DNA of 64,000 nt, from NCBI GenBank assembly GCA_025059595.1, contig JANXDI010000017.1, forward strand, positions 58,709 through 122,708. Direction: 5' to 3'. The DNA comes from Candidatus Calditenuaceae archaeon (GTDB taxonomy: Archaea > Thermoproteota > Nitrososphaeria_A > Caldarchaeales > Calditenuaceae). This document shows positions 22,627 through 30,421 of the stretch, piece after piece; position 1 is the stretch's first letter, and each line of letters starts with the position of its first letter. The translations under genes were made by a program, and so were the position numbers. The notes under the pieces are model-generated. The model saw nothing but the letters and a program-made list of their open reading frames with translations. It had not been told where the DNA came from and ran no database searches.

Positions 22627-22627
22627 A

Positions 22628-22641
22628 GTCTCAGCTGAGAC
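22628..22641. repeat. Perfect 14-bp palindrome GTCTCAGCTGAGAC directly after the tRNA
   Basis: Self reverse-complementary by inspection. Confidence 0.8.
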
Positions 22642-22813
22642 GGGGAATCTGCCCGAGCCTTCACGCTATCTTTAAAGTGATGAGAGGGGTTTGCGCGGAC
22701 CTGAATTACGCTCGCCTCAACCTCGACCTTTGGAACGAGTTATCGCTCGGATAGAAGTCTTGCTGGACAGAGACTCATTACTTCAGGGGGGATTTCAAAG
22801 GGTTTTGAAATTT

Positions 22814-23509
22814 TCATGAGGCCTCTCCTCCATCTTGTGCGCATTTTCGGTGGTCTCTACTTTTTAGAGGCAGTCGCATCCAGCATATTGTTGTGTCGCC
22901 TATTGGAAACTCGTCCTCAACTCTGAATCCCTCCTTCAGATATAGGTTGAAGGCGGGCGAGGCGCGGTTGGTGGTGAGTATGACTCCCACGCATTTCCTC
23001 CCCTCGGCGACACCATGGAGAAAACGTAGCATTTTACGGCCGAAGCCCATCTTCTGATACTCTGGCGACGTTCCAAGAAGCACTAGCATGAGGTGTGGCT
23101 CCCTGTATTTCCGTCTCTCTCCCCAAAAAGCCCTTCTCAAGTTCCAAGCGTTCTCTCTGAATGCGGCTCTTCCATACGCACGCACAAGCGAAAAGCTAAG
23201 CGGCATCATGGATAAGATGAACCTTATTAGCGCTGGTATGGGGGGCCTGGCGGGGTAGATTGTTGAGACGGAGGCGCAGACTAGTTTACCCTCTATCCGG
23301 ATGCCGTATGACAAAGAGTTTTTCGTGGACATGAAAAAGTCTAGTATGGCTTTCAAGATTCTTCTTTCCTGCTTCGGCTCAACCTCTATGTTAGGTATTA
23401 ATGGATACCCGCTGAAGGCCTTGGTAAACAGCTCGACCAGCTCCGGAATGTTTGAAGGATTTAGAGGCTCTATCTCGACATCGCTAAAATCGGTCATACC
23501 GGCCCACAA
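22814..23509 (-). CDS. GNAT family N-acetyltransferase
   Basis: LVLLGTSPEYQKMGFGRKMLRFLHGVAEGRKCVGVILTTNRASPAFNLYLKEGFRVEDEF. Confidence 0.85.
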   Translation of the reverse strand: MWAGMTDFSDVEIEPLNPSNIPELVELFTKAFSGYPLIPNIEVEPKQERRILKAILDFFMSTKNSLSYGIRIEGKLVCASVSTIYPARPPIPALIRFILSMMPLSFSLVRAYGRAAFRENAWNLRRAFWGERRKYREPHLMLVLLGTSPEYQKMGFGRKMLRFLHGVAEGRKCVGVILTTNRASPAFNLYLKEGFRVEDEFPIGDTTICWMRLPLKSRDHRKCAQDGGEAS

Positions 23510-23586
23510 TTACCGGCGTCTCAAGCTACGTAATTATAATTGCTGAGTTTCTCCGACATCCACCTTTTTGGAGTGCGGTTGAGCCC

Positions 23587-25080
23587 GTGGTTTATTTTTA
23601 TATAATGGGTCTTCGGTGCATTCTGGAGGGAGGATTTATTGCCAGAGAGTCTGAGAAGTTTGAGCAGTTCAGCGAGTGGTTTGACAGGGTCCTCTTTACG
23701 GCGAGGATAGCCGACAACAGATATCCAGTGAAGGGCTTCATCGTCTATCTCGAGAACGGCTGGTTCGTAATTGAGAGGGTTAGGAGGAGGCTGGAGGAGC
23801 TTCTCGAGGAGGACGGCCACTTTCCGATGTATTTTCCGATTGTGGCTACGGTGGAGAATTTTTCGCGAGAGGCTGAGCACATAAAGGGCTTCATGGGAGA
23901 GGTCTTCGCTGTGGGTAAGCTCCGGCTGGAGGGTGAGGAGGCGCCTCAGGAGGCTCCATTAATACTGAGGCCTACGTCGGAGACCATCATGTATCCGATG
24001 TTCGCCCTCTGGATATCCAATCACTCGGACCTCCCCCTAAAGACTCACCAGAGTTGCGCCGTCTACCGGTACGAGACGAAGGCGACGCGGGCGCTTTACA
24101 GGGTTAGGGAGATTCCATGGAACGAGGCCCACACGGCCCACGCCTCGATGGAGGAGGCTGAGGAGCAGGTTAGGAAGGCTGTCGAGATTTACAGTAAAGT
24201 CTTGGACGAGCTGGGGATAGCCTATCTCATTCTCAGGAGACCCGACTTCGACAAGTTTGCTGGGGCGGATTACTCGATAGCGTTCGACGCCTGGAACCCC
24301 GACGGTAAGGTGAACCAAGTCGCCACAGTCCATAACCTTGGAACAAACTTCTCCCGAGTCTTCGGGATAGAGTTTGAGAGGAGGGAGGGCGGTAAGGCGT
24401 ATGTCTGGCAGCTCTGCTACGGCTTCGGATACAGCAGGGTATTGGCGGCGGTCATAGCACAGCACGGCGACGACCTCGGCCCAATCTTCCCTCCCTGGGT
24501 GGCGCCCATCCAAGTCGTCATAGTCCCGATACCCTATAAGGGCAGAGAGGTGGAGGTGCATAGATACGCCGGCGAGGTCTACTCTCTCTTGAAGGGCCGC
24601 TACAGGGCCCGTCTTGACGACCGCCCGGACGCCACGCCCGGTGAGAAATACTATTTCTGGGAGAGGAGGGGGGTGCCTCTCCGAGTAGAGGTCGGGCCGA
24701 GAGAGGTTGAGAAGAGGACTGTGGTGCTTGCTAGGCGGGATACGGGGGAGAAGTTCACCGTTCCCCTCGAGGGGCTTGAAGGGGAGGTGAATAGGGTTTT
24801 CGGGGAGATAACAAGAACCCTCGCCGAGCGGTCCAAGAACCGGCTCTCGGAGCAGTTGGTCGATGTGGGTAGCTTGGAGGAGGGGGCTCGGAGCGTTGAG
24901 CTCGGGAAAATATGTAGGGTCAGCTGGTGCGGCTCCGACGAGTGCGCCCTCAGCCTCAAGGGCTCTATGGGTGCGGAGGTGCGTGGATACCGATACGGCG
25001 TCGAGGAGAGAGGCGAGAGGCCTTGTATAGTCTGCGGCCGACCCGGCAAGACCTATCTATACGTCTCGAGAGCCTACTGA
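23587..25080 (+). CDS. proS: Prolyl-tRNA synthetase (start uncertain)
   Basis: RYPVKGFIVYLENGWFVIERVRRRLEE, LILRPTSETIMYPMFALWI, AHTAHASMEEAEEQ, DRPDATPGEKYYFWERRGVPLRVEVGPRE. Confidence 0.95.
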   Translation: MVYFYIMGLRCILEGGFIARESEKFEQFSEWFDRVLFTARIADNRYPVKGFIVYLENGWFVIERVRRRLEELLEEDGHFPMYFPIVATVENFSREAEHIKGFMGEVFAVGKLRLEGEEAPQEAPLILRPTSETIMYPMFALWISNHSDLPLKTHQSCAVYRYETKATRALYRVREIPWNEAHTAHASMEEAEEQVRKAVEIYSKVLDELGIAYLILRRPDFDKFAGADYSIAFDAWNPDGKVNQVATVHNLGTNFSRVFGIEFERREGGKAYVWQLCYGFGYSRVLAAVIAQHGDDLGPIFPPWVAPIQVVIVPIPYKGREVEVHRYAGEVYSLLKGRYRARLDDRPDATPGEKYYFWERRGVPLRVEVGPREVEKRTVVLARRDTGEKFTVPLEGLEGEVNRVFGEITRTLAERSKNRLSEQLVDVGSLEEGARSVELGKICRVSWCGSDECALSLKGSMGAEVRGYRYGVEERGERPCIVCGRPGKTYLYVSRAY

Positions 25081-25096
25081 GAGTAAGAAGACACCT

Positions 25097-25870
25097 TCAA
25101 GCCATTTCGGCCTGACTAACCTCTATCAGACCCTTCTCCTCCAGCCTCCTCAAAATTTCCTCGACTTCCCTCTCGGGAATCCCTAGCGCGTAGGAGGCGG
25201 TCTCGACGTCGAGAACTGAGCCCTCGGGGAGCGAGGTTATGTAGTTGTAGACTTGCCGCTCCTTAGGTGTAAGTGTTGGGACCTCTGGGAAGCTCTCGGC
25301 GACCTTCTGGGCTATTAGGGCGCGCGCTTCGTCGAGTATCTTAGCCGCCTCGTCTGAGAGCTCCTCGACGCCGGTGTCTTGGGCCGGGAGGTTGACGGAT
25401 ATGCCGGAGCCCGCTATCAGGCTGTCTATCGCGCTGCTCAGGCTATCTAGGCTCTCAGCCGCCTCCGGCACGACCTTGACAATCTCGGCCCTCACCCTCT
25501 CGAGAAGCCCCTTCAAAACCGGGGCCAGCCCTATTATCTCCCTCAGCTCCAAGAGGCTCTCCATCCTGACTCTGACCTGCTCAAGGACTAGCAGGGACTG
25601 GAGGACTATTCTGGCGATTCTCCGCAGCTCCGCTATCTCGTTGGCGTAAATTGCGGCATAACCCTCATCACCCATTTGCAGGGCCTGGATGCACCTCTCG
25701 AAATACTCCTTCCCCCGCGCCTCAAGCCCAGCATACTTATTCTTCAGACGATTAATCTGGGTATTCAGCACCAGAAGCGCCGAGGAGAGCCTCGGCCCGT
25801 AGGAGTCTGCCAAACCCTCTTTTCTACGCCTCCCCCCCATCGACCTCACAAACTCTATAATCCTAGCCAT
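25097..25870 (-). CDS. cdvB: ESCRT-III-like cell division protein CdvB (Snf7 domain plus C-terminal winged helix)
   Basis: Snf7-type helical core LSSALLVLNTQINRLKNKYAGLEARGKEYFERCIQALQMGDEGYAAIYANEIAELRRIARIVLQSLLVLEQVRVRMESL; FPEVPTLTP linker; terminal wHTH. Confidence 0.88.
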   Translation of the reverse strand: MARIIEFVRSMGGRRRKEGLADSYGPRLSSALLVLNTQINRLKNKYAGLEARGKEYFERCIQALQMGDEGYAAIYANEIAELRRIARIVLQSLLVLEQVRVRMESLLELREIIGLAPVLKGLLERVRAEIVKVVPEAAESLDSLSSAIDSLIAGSGISVNLPAQDTGVEELSDEAAKILDEARALIAQKVAESFPEVPTLTPKERQVYNYITSLPEGSVLDVETASYALGIPEREVEEILRRLEEKGLIEVSQAEMA

Positions 25871-26024
25871 TGCCTAGGGGCCCGCCGCCCCGCTTCATAA
25901 TTAAATGATGGACATGGGTTTCTGGAGGGCCTTTAGGGAGTATTACGTGAAACTCTCCGGGGAGTTTCCCTCATAGCGTCTCTGAGTCGGGAATGGATAA
26001 ATATTGGGAGGGCGTAGGTGAGTC

Positions 26025-26204
26025 GTGTCAAGCTCGCGTAGGCGTAGGAGGGAGGCGCCGCTTCCAGCGACTGGGGCGGGGCTTCTGAGGTTCTTCGAGG
26101 AGGAGACAAAGGGGATAAAGATTAAGCCTCACATAGTCCTTGCAACTGGAGCCCTGTTGATAGCCATGGTCCTGCTACTCCGTATCCTCTTTCCGATATC
26201 CTAA
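26025..26204 (+). CDS. secG: Preprotein translocase Sec61-beta (59 aa, GTG start, absent from ORF track)
   Basis: Hand translation: MSSSRRRRREAPLPATGAGLLRFFEEETKGIKIKPHIVLATGALLIAMVLLLRILFPIS. Confidence 0.92.
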   Translation: MSSSRRRRREAPLPATGAGLLRFFEEETKGIKIKPHIVLATGALLIAMVLLLRILFPIS

Positions 26205-26209
26205 ACTGT

Positions 26210-26225
26210 AAAGCAAAAGAGCTTT
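26210..26225 (+). terminator. Possible hairpin/T-tract after Sec61-beta gene
   Basis: AAAGC-AAAAGA-GCTTT followed by TT. Confidence 0.35.
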
Positions 26226-26262
26226 TTGAAAAAAATGGGATGCTGGTGTTCTCGTAAAGCGG

Positions 26263-26400
26263 CTATTGGGCGCCCTCTGGCTGTGCGGGTGGTGCCTCGG
26301 TTGGGGCCGGCTTCTTGGGTGGTGCCTTTCTCGCACGTGCCCGCTTCTTGGCGCCAGCCTTCTTTCCCTTCGCAGCTTTCTTAGCTTTTCTCGCTGGCAT
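26263..26400 (-). CDS. 45-aa Lys/Ala/Pro-rich basic protein, histone H1-tail-like (absent from ORF track)
   Basis: Hand translation: MPARKAKKAAKGKKAGAKKRARARKAPPKKPAPTEAPPAQPEGAQ. Confidence 0.7.
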   Translation of the reverse strand: MPARKAKKAAKGKKAGAKKRARARKAPPKKPAPTEAPPAQPEGAQ

Positions 26401-26509
26401 GTCGCACACGCAAAATATAGTTAGAAGACCGATAATATAAGATTTTTCCTTCTTGAGCTATGGTGTTTGATTTGCAAGAAATTTATACCATCTCAAAGCT
26501 CATCTAAAT

Positions 26510-27118
26510 GTGTCGTCGATGTTTTCGGTGATTGTGCTAGCGGCGGGTGGGTCGAGTAGAATGGGGTCGAATAAGCTTCTGGCATCTATTTGGGGGAGGC
26601 CGCTTGTCGTCTGGAGCGTCGAGTCAGCCCTCTCCTCCGGCTCTGGGGAGGTTATTGTGGTTCTTGGGCTTGAGGCTGAGAGGGTCCGTGAAGTCCTTCC
26701 GCCGGGCGTAAGAGTTGTGATGAATAGGGAGTGGATGGAGGGTGTCTCGAGCAGCATCAGGAGGGGAGTAGAAGCTGTTGACAGCGACTCAGAGGCCGCG
26801 GTCATAATGGTTGCAGACCAACCCCTGACACCACCCGCAATCCCCGCCATACTGGCGAGCCTAATTCTTCACGGCAGACACCCCCTAGCCTCCGCCGCAG
26901 TCGGAGGCATGCCCAGAAACCCCGCCGCCTTCCACAGGAGGCTCTTCGGCGAGCTATTAGCGCTGAGAGGTGACAAAGGGGCGAGAAGCGTCATCGACAG
27001 CCACTTATCCGATTCCGCCCTACTCGAGGTCCCAGAAGACATGCTCTTGGACGTGGACACGGCTGAGGATTTGGCTGGGCTGTCGAGGAGGCCGCCCCCG
27101 AGGCGCGGGGCGGGTTAA
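26510..27118 (+). CDS. MobA-like nucleotidyltransferase (MocA/molybdenum cofactor type)
   Basis: VIVLAAGGSSRMGSNKLLASIWGRPLVVWSVESAL, IMVADQPLTPPA, GDKGARSVI, DVDTAEDL. Confidence 0.9.
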   Translation: MSSMFSVIVLAAGGSSRMGSNKLLASIWGRPLVVWSVESALSSGSGEVIVVLGLEAERVREVLPPGVRVVMNREWMEGVSSSIRRGVEAVDSDSEAAVIMVADQPLTPPAIPAILASLILHGRHPLASAAVGGMPRNPAAFHRRLFGELLALRGDKGARSVIDSHLSDSALLEVPEDMLLDVDTAEDLAGLSRRPPPRRGAG

Positions 27119-27141
27119 TTTACTGGAGCCTACCGGTTCAG

Positions 27142-27924
27142 TTGTGGATGTCCCGAACGGTCGGTAGGCTTGACGGCCTTGTGGCTCTGGTGACCGGGTC
27201 GAGCCGGGGTATAGGGAGGGGCATAGCTGTTGAGATGGCCAGGGAGGGAGCTAGGCTCGTTATACATGCCACGAGCAGGGAGGGGATGAGGGAGACCGCC
27301 AGGGTTCTTGGCGAGCTTGGCGCCGACTTCGCGGAGGTCGTCTCCGACCTGTCGAGGGTAGAGGCCTGCGAGAGGACGGTTGATGAGGCTGTGGAGCGGA
27401 TGGGCCGGATAGACATACTTGTCAATAACGCCGGAGTGAACGTGGCTAAGCCTGCGGAGGAGCTGAGTGTGGAGGAGTGGAGCTGGGTCCTTTCCGTGAA
27501 CCTCAGCGCGCCGTTCTTATGCTCCAGACACGCGGCGAAAGACATGATGAGGCGACGCTGGGGCAGGATAATCAACATCGCCTCCGTCACATCATTCATG
27601 AGCATAACAGGCAGGTCTGCCTACGCCTCCTCCAAATCCGGAATTCTCGGCCTGACTAGAACCCTAGCCCTAGAACTGGCGCCCCACGGAATCACAGTCA
27701 ACGCGATAGCCCCGGGCTTCATAGCCACCGACATGGTCAGGAAGAGAATCGAGGAGGGAGCACTCAACTTGGAGAGGCTGCTTCAAAGAATACCCATGGG
27801 CCGGCTAGGAGCTCCCGAGGAGGTTGGAAGGCTGGCCGTCTTCCTCGCTAGCCCAGAGGCCTCCTATATAACCGGCCAAGTCTTCGTGATAGACGGCGGG
27901 TTCCTCGCCAACGCGACGCCATAG
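27142..27924 (+). CDS. SDR family oxidoreductase (FabG-like)
   Basis: VALVTGSSRGIGRGIAVEMAREGARLVI, DILVNNAGVN, SAYASSKSGILGLTRTLALELAPHGITVNAIAPGFI. Confidence 0.94.
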   Translation: MWMSRTVGRLDGLVALVTGSSRGIGRGIAVEMAREGARLVIHATSREGMRETARVLGELGADFAEVVSDLSRVEACERTVDEAVERMGRIDILVNNAGVNVAKPAEELSVEEWSWVLSVNLSAPFLCSRHAAKDMMRRRWGRIINIASVTSFMSITGRSAYASSKSGILGLTRTLALELAPHGITVNAIAPGFIATDMVRKRIEEGALNLERLLQRIPMGRLGAPEEVGRLAVFLASPEASYITGQVFVIDGGFLANATP

Positions 27925-27981
27925 CGGTTTTAGAAGTGATGAATAAATTTTTAAAGGGGGGAGGCGAATAGAGGTTGAAAA

Positions 27982-28608
27982 ATGCCGAAGAAAAAAAGTA
28001 GAGCCGGGCCTCCACCCAAGAAGCGCAGCTCGAGGCTTACATACCTCGCAGCCTTCCTCCCCGCAGCCTTCTTCGTCGGGCTCATAATCTTTCTCCTACT
28101 TCAGCCACCGGCCGCGCCTCCGCCCTCTCCTACAACCGCCACCCAGACATCGCCCACAAGACCCGCAAATGGGGGTGTGGAGGCGCCTGACTTTATGCTG
28201 AGGAGGTTGACGCCGGAGGGGCTCAGCTCCGATACATTCACACTTTCGTCTGCTAGGGGGAAGGTAGTTTTCCTCGAATTCTTGTGGTGGAGGTGTTCAT
28301 ACTGCAAAGCCATGGCTCCAACCATTAAGGAGCTCCACTCGGAGTTCAGCGGCCGCGGAGTAGTCTTTGTCACCGTAATGGTTGACGACCGTCAGAGCAG
28401 TGTCGACGAGAGCGCTCGGTTCGTCTCAGAGCATGAGATTTCTTGGACGGCGCTTTGGGACGAGGGTGGCAGGGTGATGAGTCTATACGGAGTGAGGGGG
28501 ACACCGACCTACTTTGTAATCGATAGGGAGGGCAGGGTCGTCGAGTTCTTTTCAGGCGCTCAGCCTAAACAATCTCTATCAAACGCTCTGAACTCGGTCT
28601 TGGGGTGA
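27982..28608 (+). CDS. TlpA-like membrane-anchored thioredoxin
   Basis: N-terminal TM anchor; KVVFLEFLWWRCSYCKAMAPTIKELHSEFSGRGVVFVTVMVDDRQ, GVRGTPTYFVIDREGRV. Confidence 0.9.
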   Translation: MPKKKSRAGPPPKKRSSRLTYLAAFLPAAFFVGLIIFLLLQPPAAPPPSPTTATQTSPTRPANGGVEAPDFMLRRLTPEGLSSDTFTLSSARGKVVFLEFLWWRCSYCKAMAPTIKELHSEFSGRGVVFVTVMVDDRQSSVDESARFVSEHEISWTALWDEGGRVMSLYGVRGTPTYFVIDREGRVVEFFSGAQPKQSLSNALNSVLG

Positions 28609-28615
28609 GGGGCCG

Positions 28616-29059
28616 GTGGGCTTCTGGTCCGCCTCTAGGGCCGCCTACCTCGCATCAGCCGTCCTCTCAGCGGCCGGGCTTCCGCTCTCAATCTACCTAA
28701 TCTCCCCGACCGACCTTCCACAGTTCTGCGAAATCGGTAGCACGCTCTCCTGCGAGGCCGTAATTCAGAGCGAGTATTCGAAGTTTCTCGGGATACCCTT
28801 AGCCGCCTTCGGGGCCGTTTGGTTCGGCTCGGCCCTCCTCCTATCCATCGCAGCCTCGGCTGGGCTGGGAGTTGGACGCCTATTACTTTACTGGTCGGTT
28901 CTCGGGGTTCTAGGCGCGGTGGCCCTCGTGATGGTTGAGGTCTTCCTGATAGGTAGTATATGCCTCCTATGCACCATAGCGCACGCAGCCGGAGCCGGGG
29001 TATTCGCGGCGGCCCTGCTCGCGCACCTCTGGTCTCAGCCACCCATGACCTCGGGGTAG
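28616..29059 (+). CDS. Vitamin K epoxide reductase (VKOR) family protein
   Basis: TM helices with Cys pairs FCEIGSTLSCEAVIQSEYSKFLGIPLAAFGAVWF and CLLC. Confidence 0.9.
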   Translation: MGFWSASRAAYLASAVLSAAGLPLSIYLISPTDLPQFCEIGSTLSCEAVIQSEYSKFLGIPLAAFGAVWFGSALLLSIAASAGLGVGRLLLYWSVLGVLGAVALVMVEVFLIGSICLLCTIAHAAGAGVFAAALLAHLWSQPPMTSG

Positions 29060-29274
29060 AAGTAGAACGTCCGGCCGACCTCCTTTACCACCTCACCCAC
29101 CTCGGCCGCCTCGTCAATCACGCGACCCTTCCCCACAAGCTTGAAGAAAGCCCCCGAGACTCCAATCTCCTTCTCAACCCTCTCGATAAGCTGACCCACA
29201 CGCTCATTCAGCGCCACCTCCAGCCTGAGCTTCCTCGACGGACCGACCAGAGGAATTACCTCGATTGTCTCCAA
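29035..29274 (-). CDS. Ubiquitin-like/MoaD-like beta-grasp protein with terminal Gly-Gly (79 aa from TTG)
   Basis: METIEVIPLVGPSRKLRLEVALNERVGQLIERVEKEIGVSGAFFKLVGKGRVIDEAAEVGEVVKEVGRTFYFYPEVMGG*; start placed inside the 198-aa ORF because the upstream part is antisense to an Lrp gene; TATA-like CTTAAAATAT upstream. Confidence 0.8.
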   Translation of the reverse strand: METIEVIPLVGPSRKLRLEVALNERVGQLIERVEKEIGVSGAFFKLVGKGRVIDEAAEVGEVVKEVGRTFYFYPEVMGG

Positions 29275-29427
29275 GGCTCTCCCCGCCGCGCCAACCCCCT
29301 CCCCCCATATTTTAAGAGAGCATGGCCTGTCGGTGGGCGGGTTTTCAGAGTATATACGGGAAAATATCCATCGGTCATAATATCTTGCGCGGGGAAACTC
29401 TATTATCGGTGGCGGCCGCGCATAGCT

Positions 29428-29877
29428 GTGAGCGAGCAGCCCTTGACGGTAGAGCTCGACGAGCTGGACATGAGGATAATCGAGCTGATGAGGCGCGACG
29501 CGAGGAGGAGCTACCAGTCCATCGGCAAAGAGCTGGGCGTCTCGGAGGGGACCGTGAGGAAGAGGGTGAAGAGGCTTGTAGGCGCGGGCGTAATCAAGCG
29601 CTTCACCGTCGATGTGGAGAGGCCTCAACAAGTACTAGCAATTTCCATGGTCTCCGTAGACCCCTCAGTCCCAACTCCGGTCGTGGCCGAGAAGCTAGCC
29701 GCTCTGCGGGGCGTTGAAAGAGTCTACGAGGTAACGGGCCAATACGATGCGCTCGTAATCATATCGCTCGACAGCGTCTCCGAGCTAAACCGGTGCATCG
29801 AGGATATCCGGAAGATTCAGGGCGTGAGAGACACAAACACCGCCATGGTACTCAGGGTCGTCAACCCCTCGAGATGA
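29428..29877 (+). CDS. Lrp/AsnC family transcriptional regulator
   Basis: ELDMRIIELMRRDARRSYQSIGKELGVSEGTVRKRVKRLVGAGVIKRFTVDVERPQ; C-terminal RAM domain; GTG start at 29428. Confidence 0.92.
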   Translation: MSEQPLTVELDELDMRIIELMRRDARRSYQSIGKELGVSEGTVRKRVKRLVGAGVIKRFTVDVERPQQVLAISMVSVDPSVPTPVVAEKLAALRGVERVYEVTGQYDALVIISLDSVSELNRCIEDIRKIQGVRDTNTAMVLRVVNPSR

Positions 29878-30397
29878 GTTTAATGACTAGGTCGACGGCC
29901 TCCCTCGGTGAGCCGGCACCGTGAATCAACATCTTCCTCCTCTCATCGATATATTTTCCGGCCAGTTCGTCGGCCACGCCGCCTGAGCCTACGAGAGCAA
30001 CGACTGGCTTCTCCTCCAAATAAGCGGCTGCAACTTCAATCAGCGTCCCCGCACCGCCCCCGACGACAATGACTCCGTCTGCCGACCAGACGTTTACCAT
30101 GTTTCTCATGTGGCTTAGGCCTGTTGCGATCTTGACCGTGCTGTATGGGTTCGCCCAGGAAGTCTCCTTCTGGGGGAGAATCGAGACGGTTATTCCGCCG
30201 TTTTCGTGCGCGCCCTTGGAGGCGGCGGCCATTACCCCTCCCAATCCGCCCGTGAGCAGGACGCATCCGCGCCGCGCAACCTCGGCACCGACCTCGTATG
30301 CCAGAGACCGCGCCACCTCGGTGCAGGAGTCCTCATTATAGCCCACAACCAATATCTGGTAAGGTAACCCTAACCACCTCCACCCCATAAGGTCCAC
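29861..30397 (-). CDS. LOG/TIGR00725-like Rossmann protein
   Basis: EVARRGCVLLTGGLGGVMAAASKGAHENGGITVSILP, GVIVVGGGAGTLIEVAAAYLEEKPVVAL. Confidence 0.87.
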   Translation of the reverse strand: MDLMGWRWLGLPYQILVVGYNEDSCTEVARSLAYEVGAEVARRGCVLLTGGLGGVMAAASKGAHENGGITVSILPQKETSWANPYSTVKIATGLSHMRNMVNVWSADGVIVVGGGAGTLIEVAAAYLEEKPVVALVGSGGVADELAGKYIDERRKMLIHGAGSPREAVDLVIKLISRG

Positions 30398-30421
30398 GAC
30401 ATCGCCTCAAAAAAGTGGCGT

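Noticed and set aside
22313-22627. 104-aa minus-strand ORF MGPAGFEPATSAASGRRHTARPRPRIQH...
   Set aside because: Translation of the tRNA-Val antisense strand and the end of the 21600-22490 gene; the GPAGFEPATS pattern is a familiar spurious product of tRNA antisense reading.
23521-23880. 119-aa minus ORF overlapping proS
   Set aside because: Antisense to the conserved N-terminal region of proS.
25905-25976. 23-codon ORF MMDMGFWRAFREYYVKLSGEFPS upstream of Sec61-beta
   Set aside because: Too short to support; the nearby AT-rich box fits the cdvB promoter on the other strand.
28635-29042. 135-aa Arg-rich minus ORF antisense to VKOR
   Set aside because: Composition is an antisense artefact; VKOR cysteine motifs on the + strand are clear.
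29275-29631. N-terminal part of the 198-aa minus ORF containing the ubiquitin-like protein
   Set aside because: It is antisense to the Lrp/AsnC gene and its promoter; only the last 79 codons look like protein.
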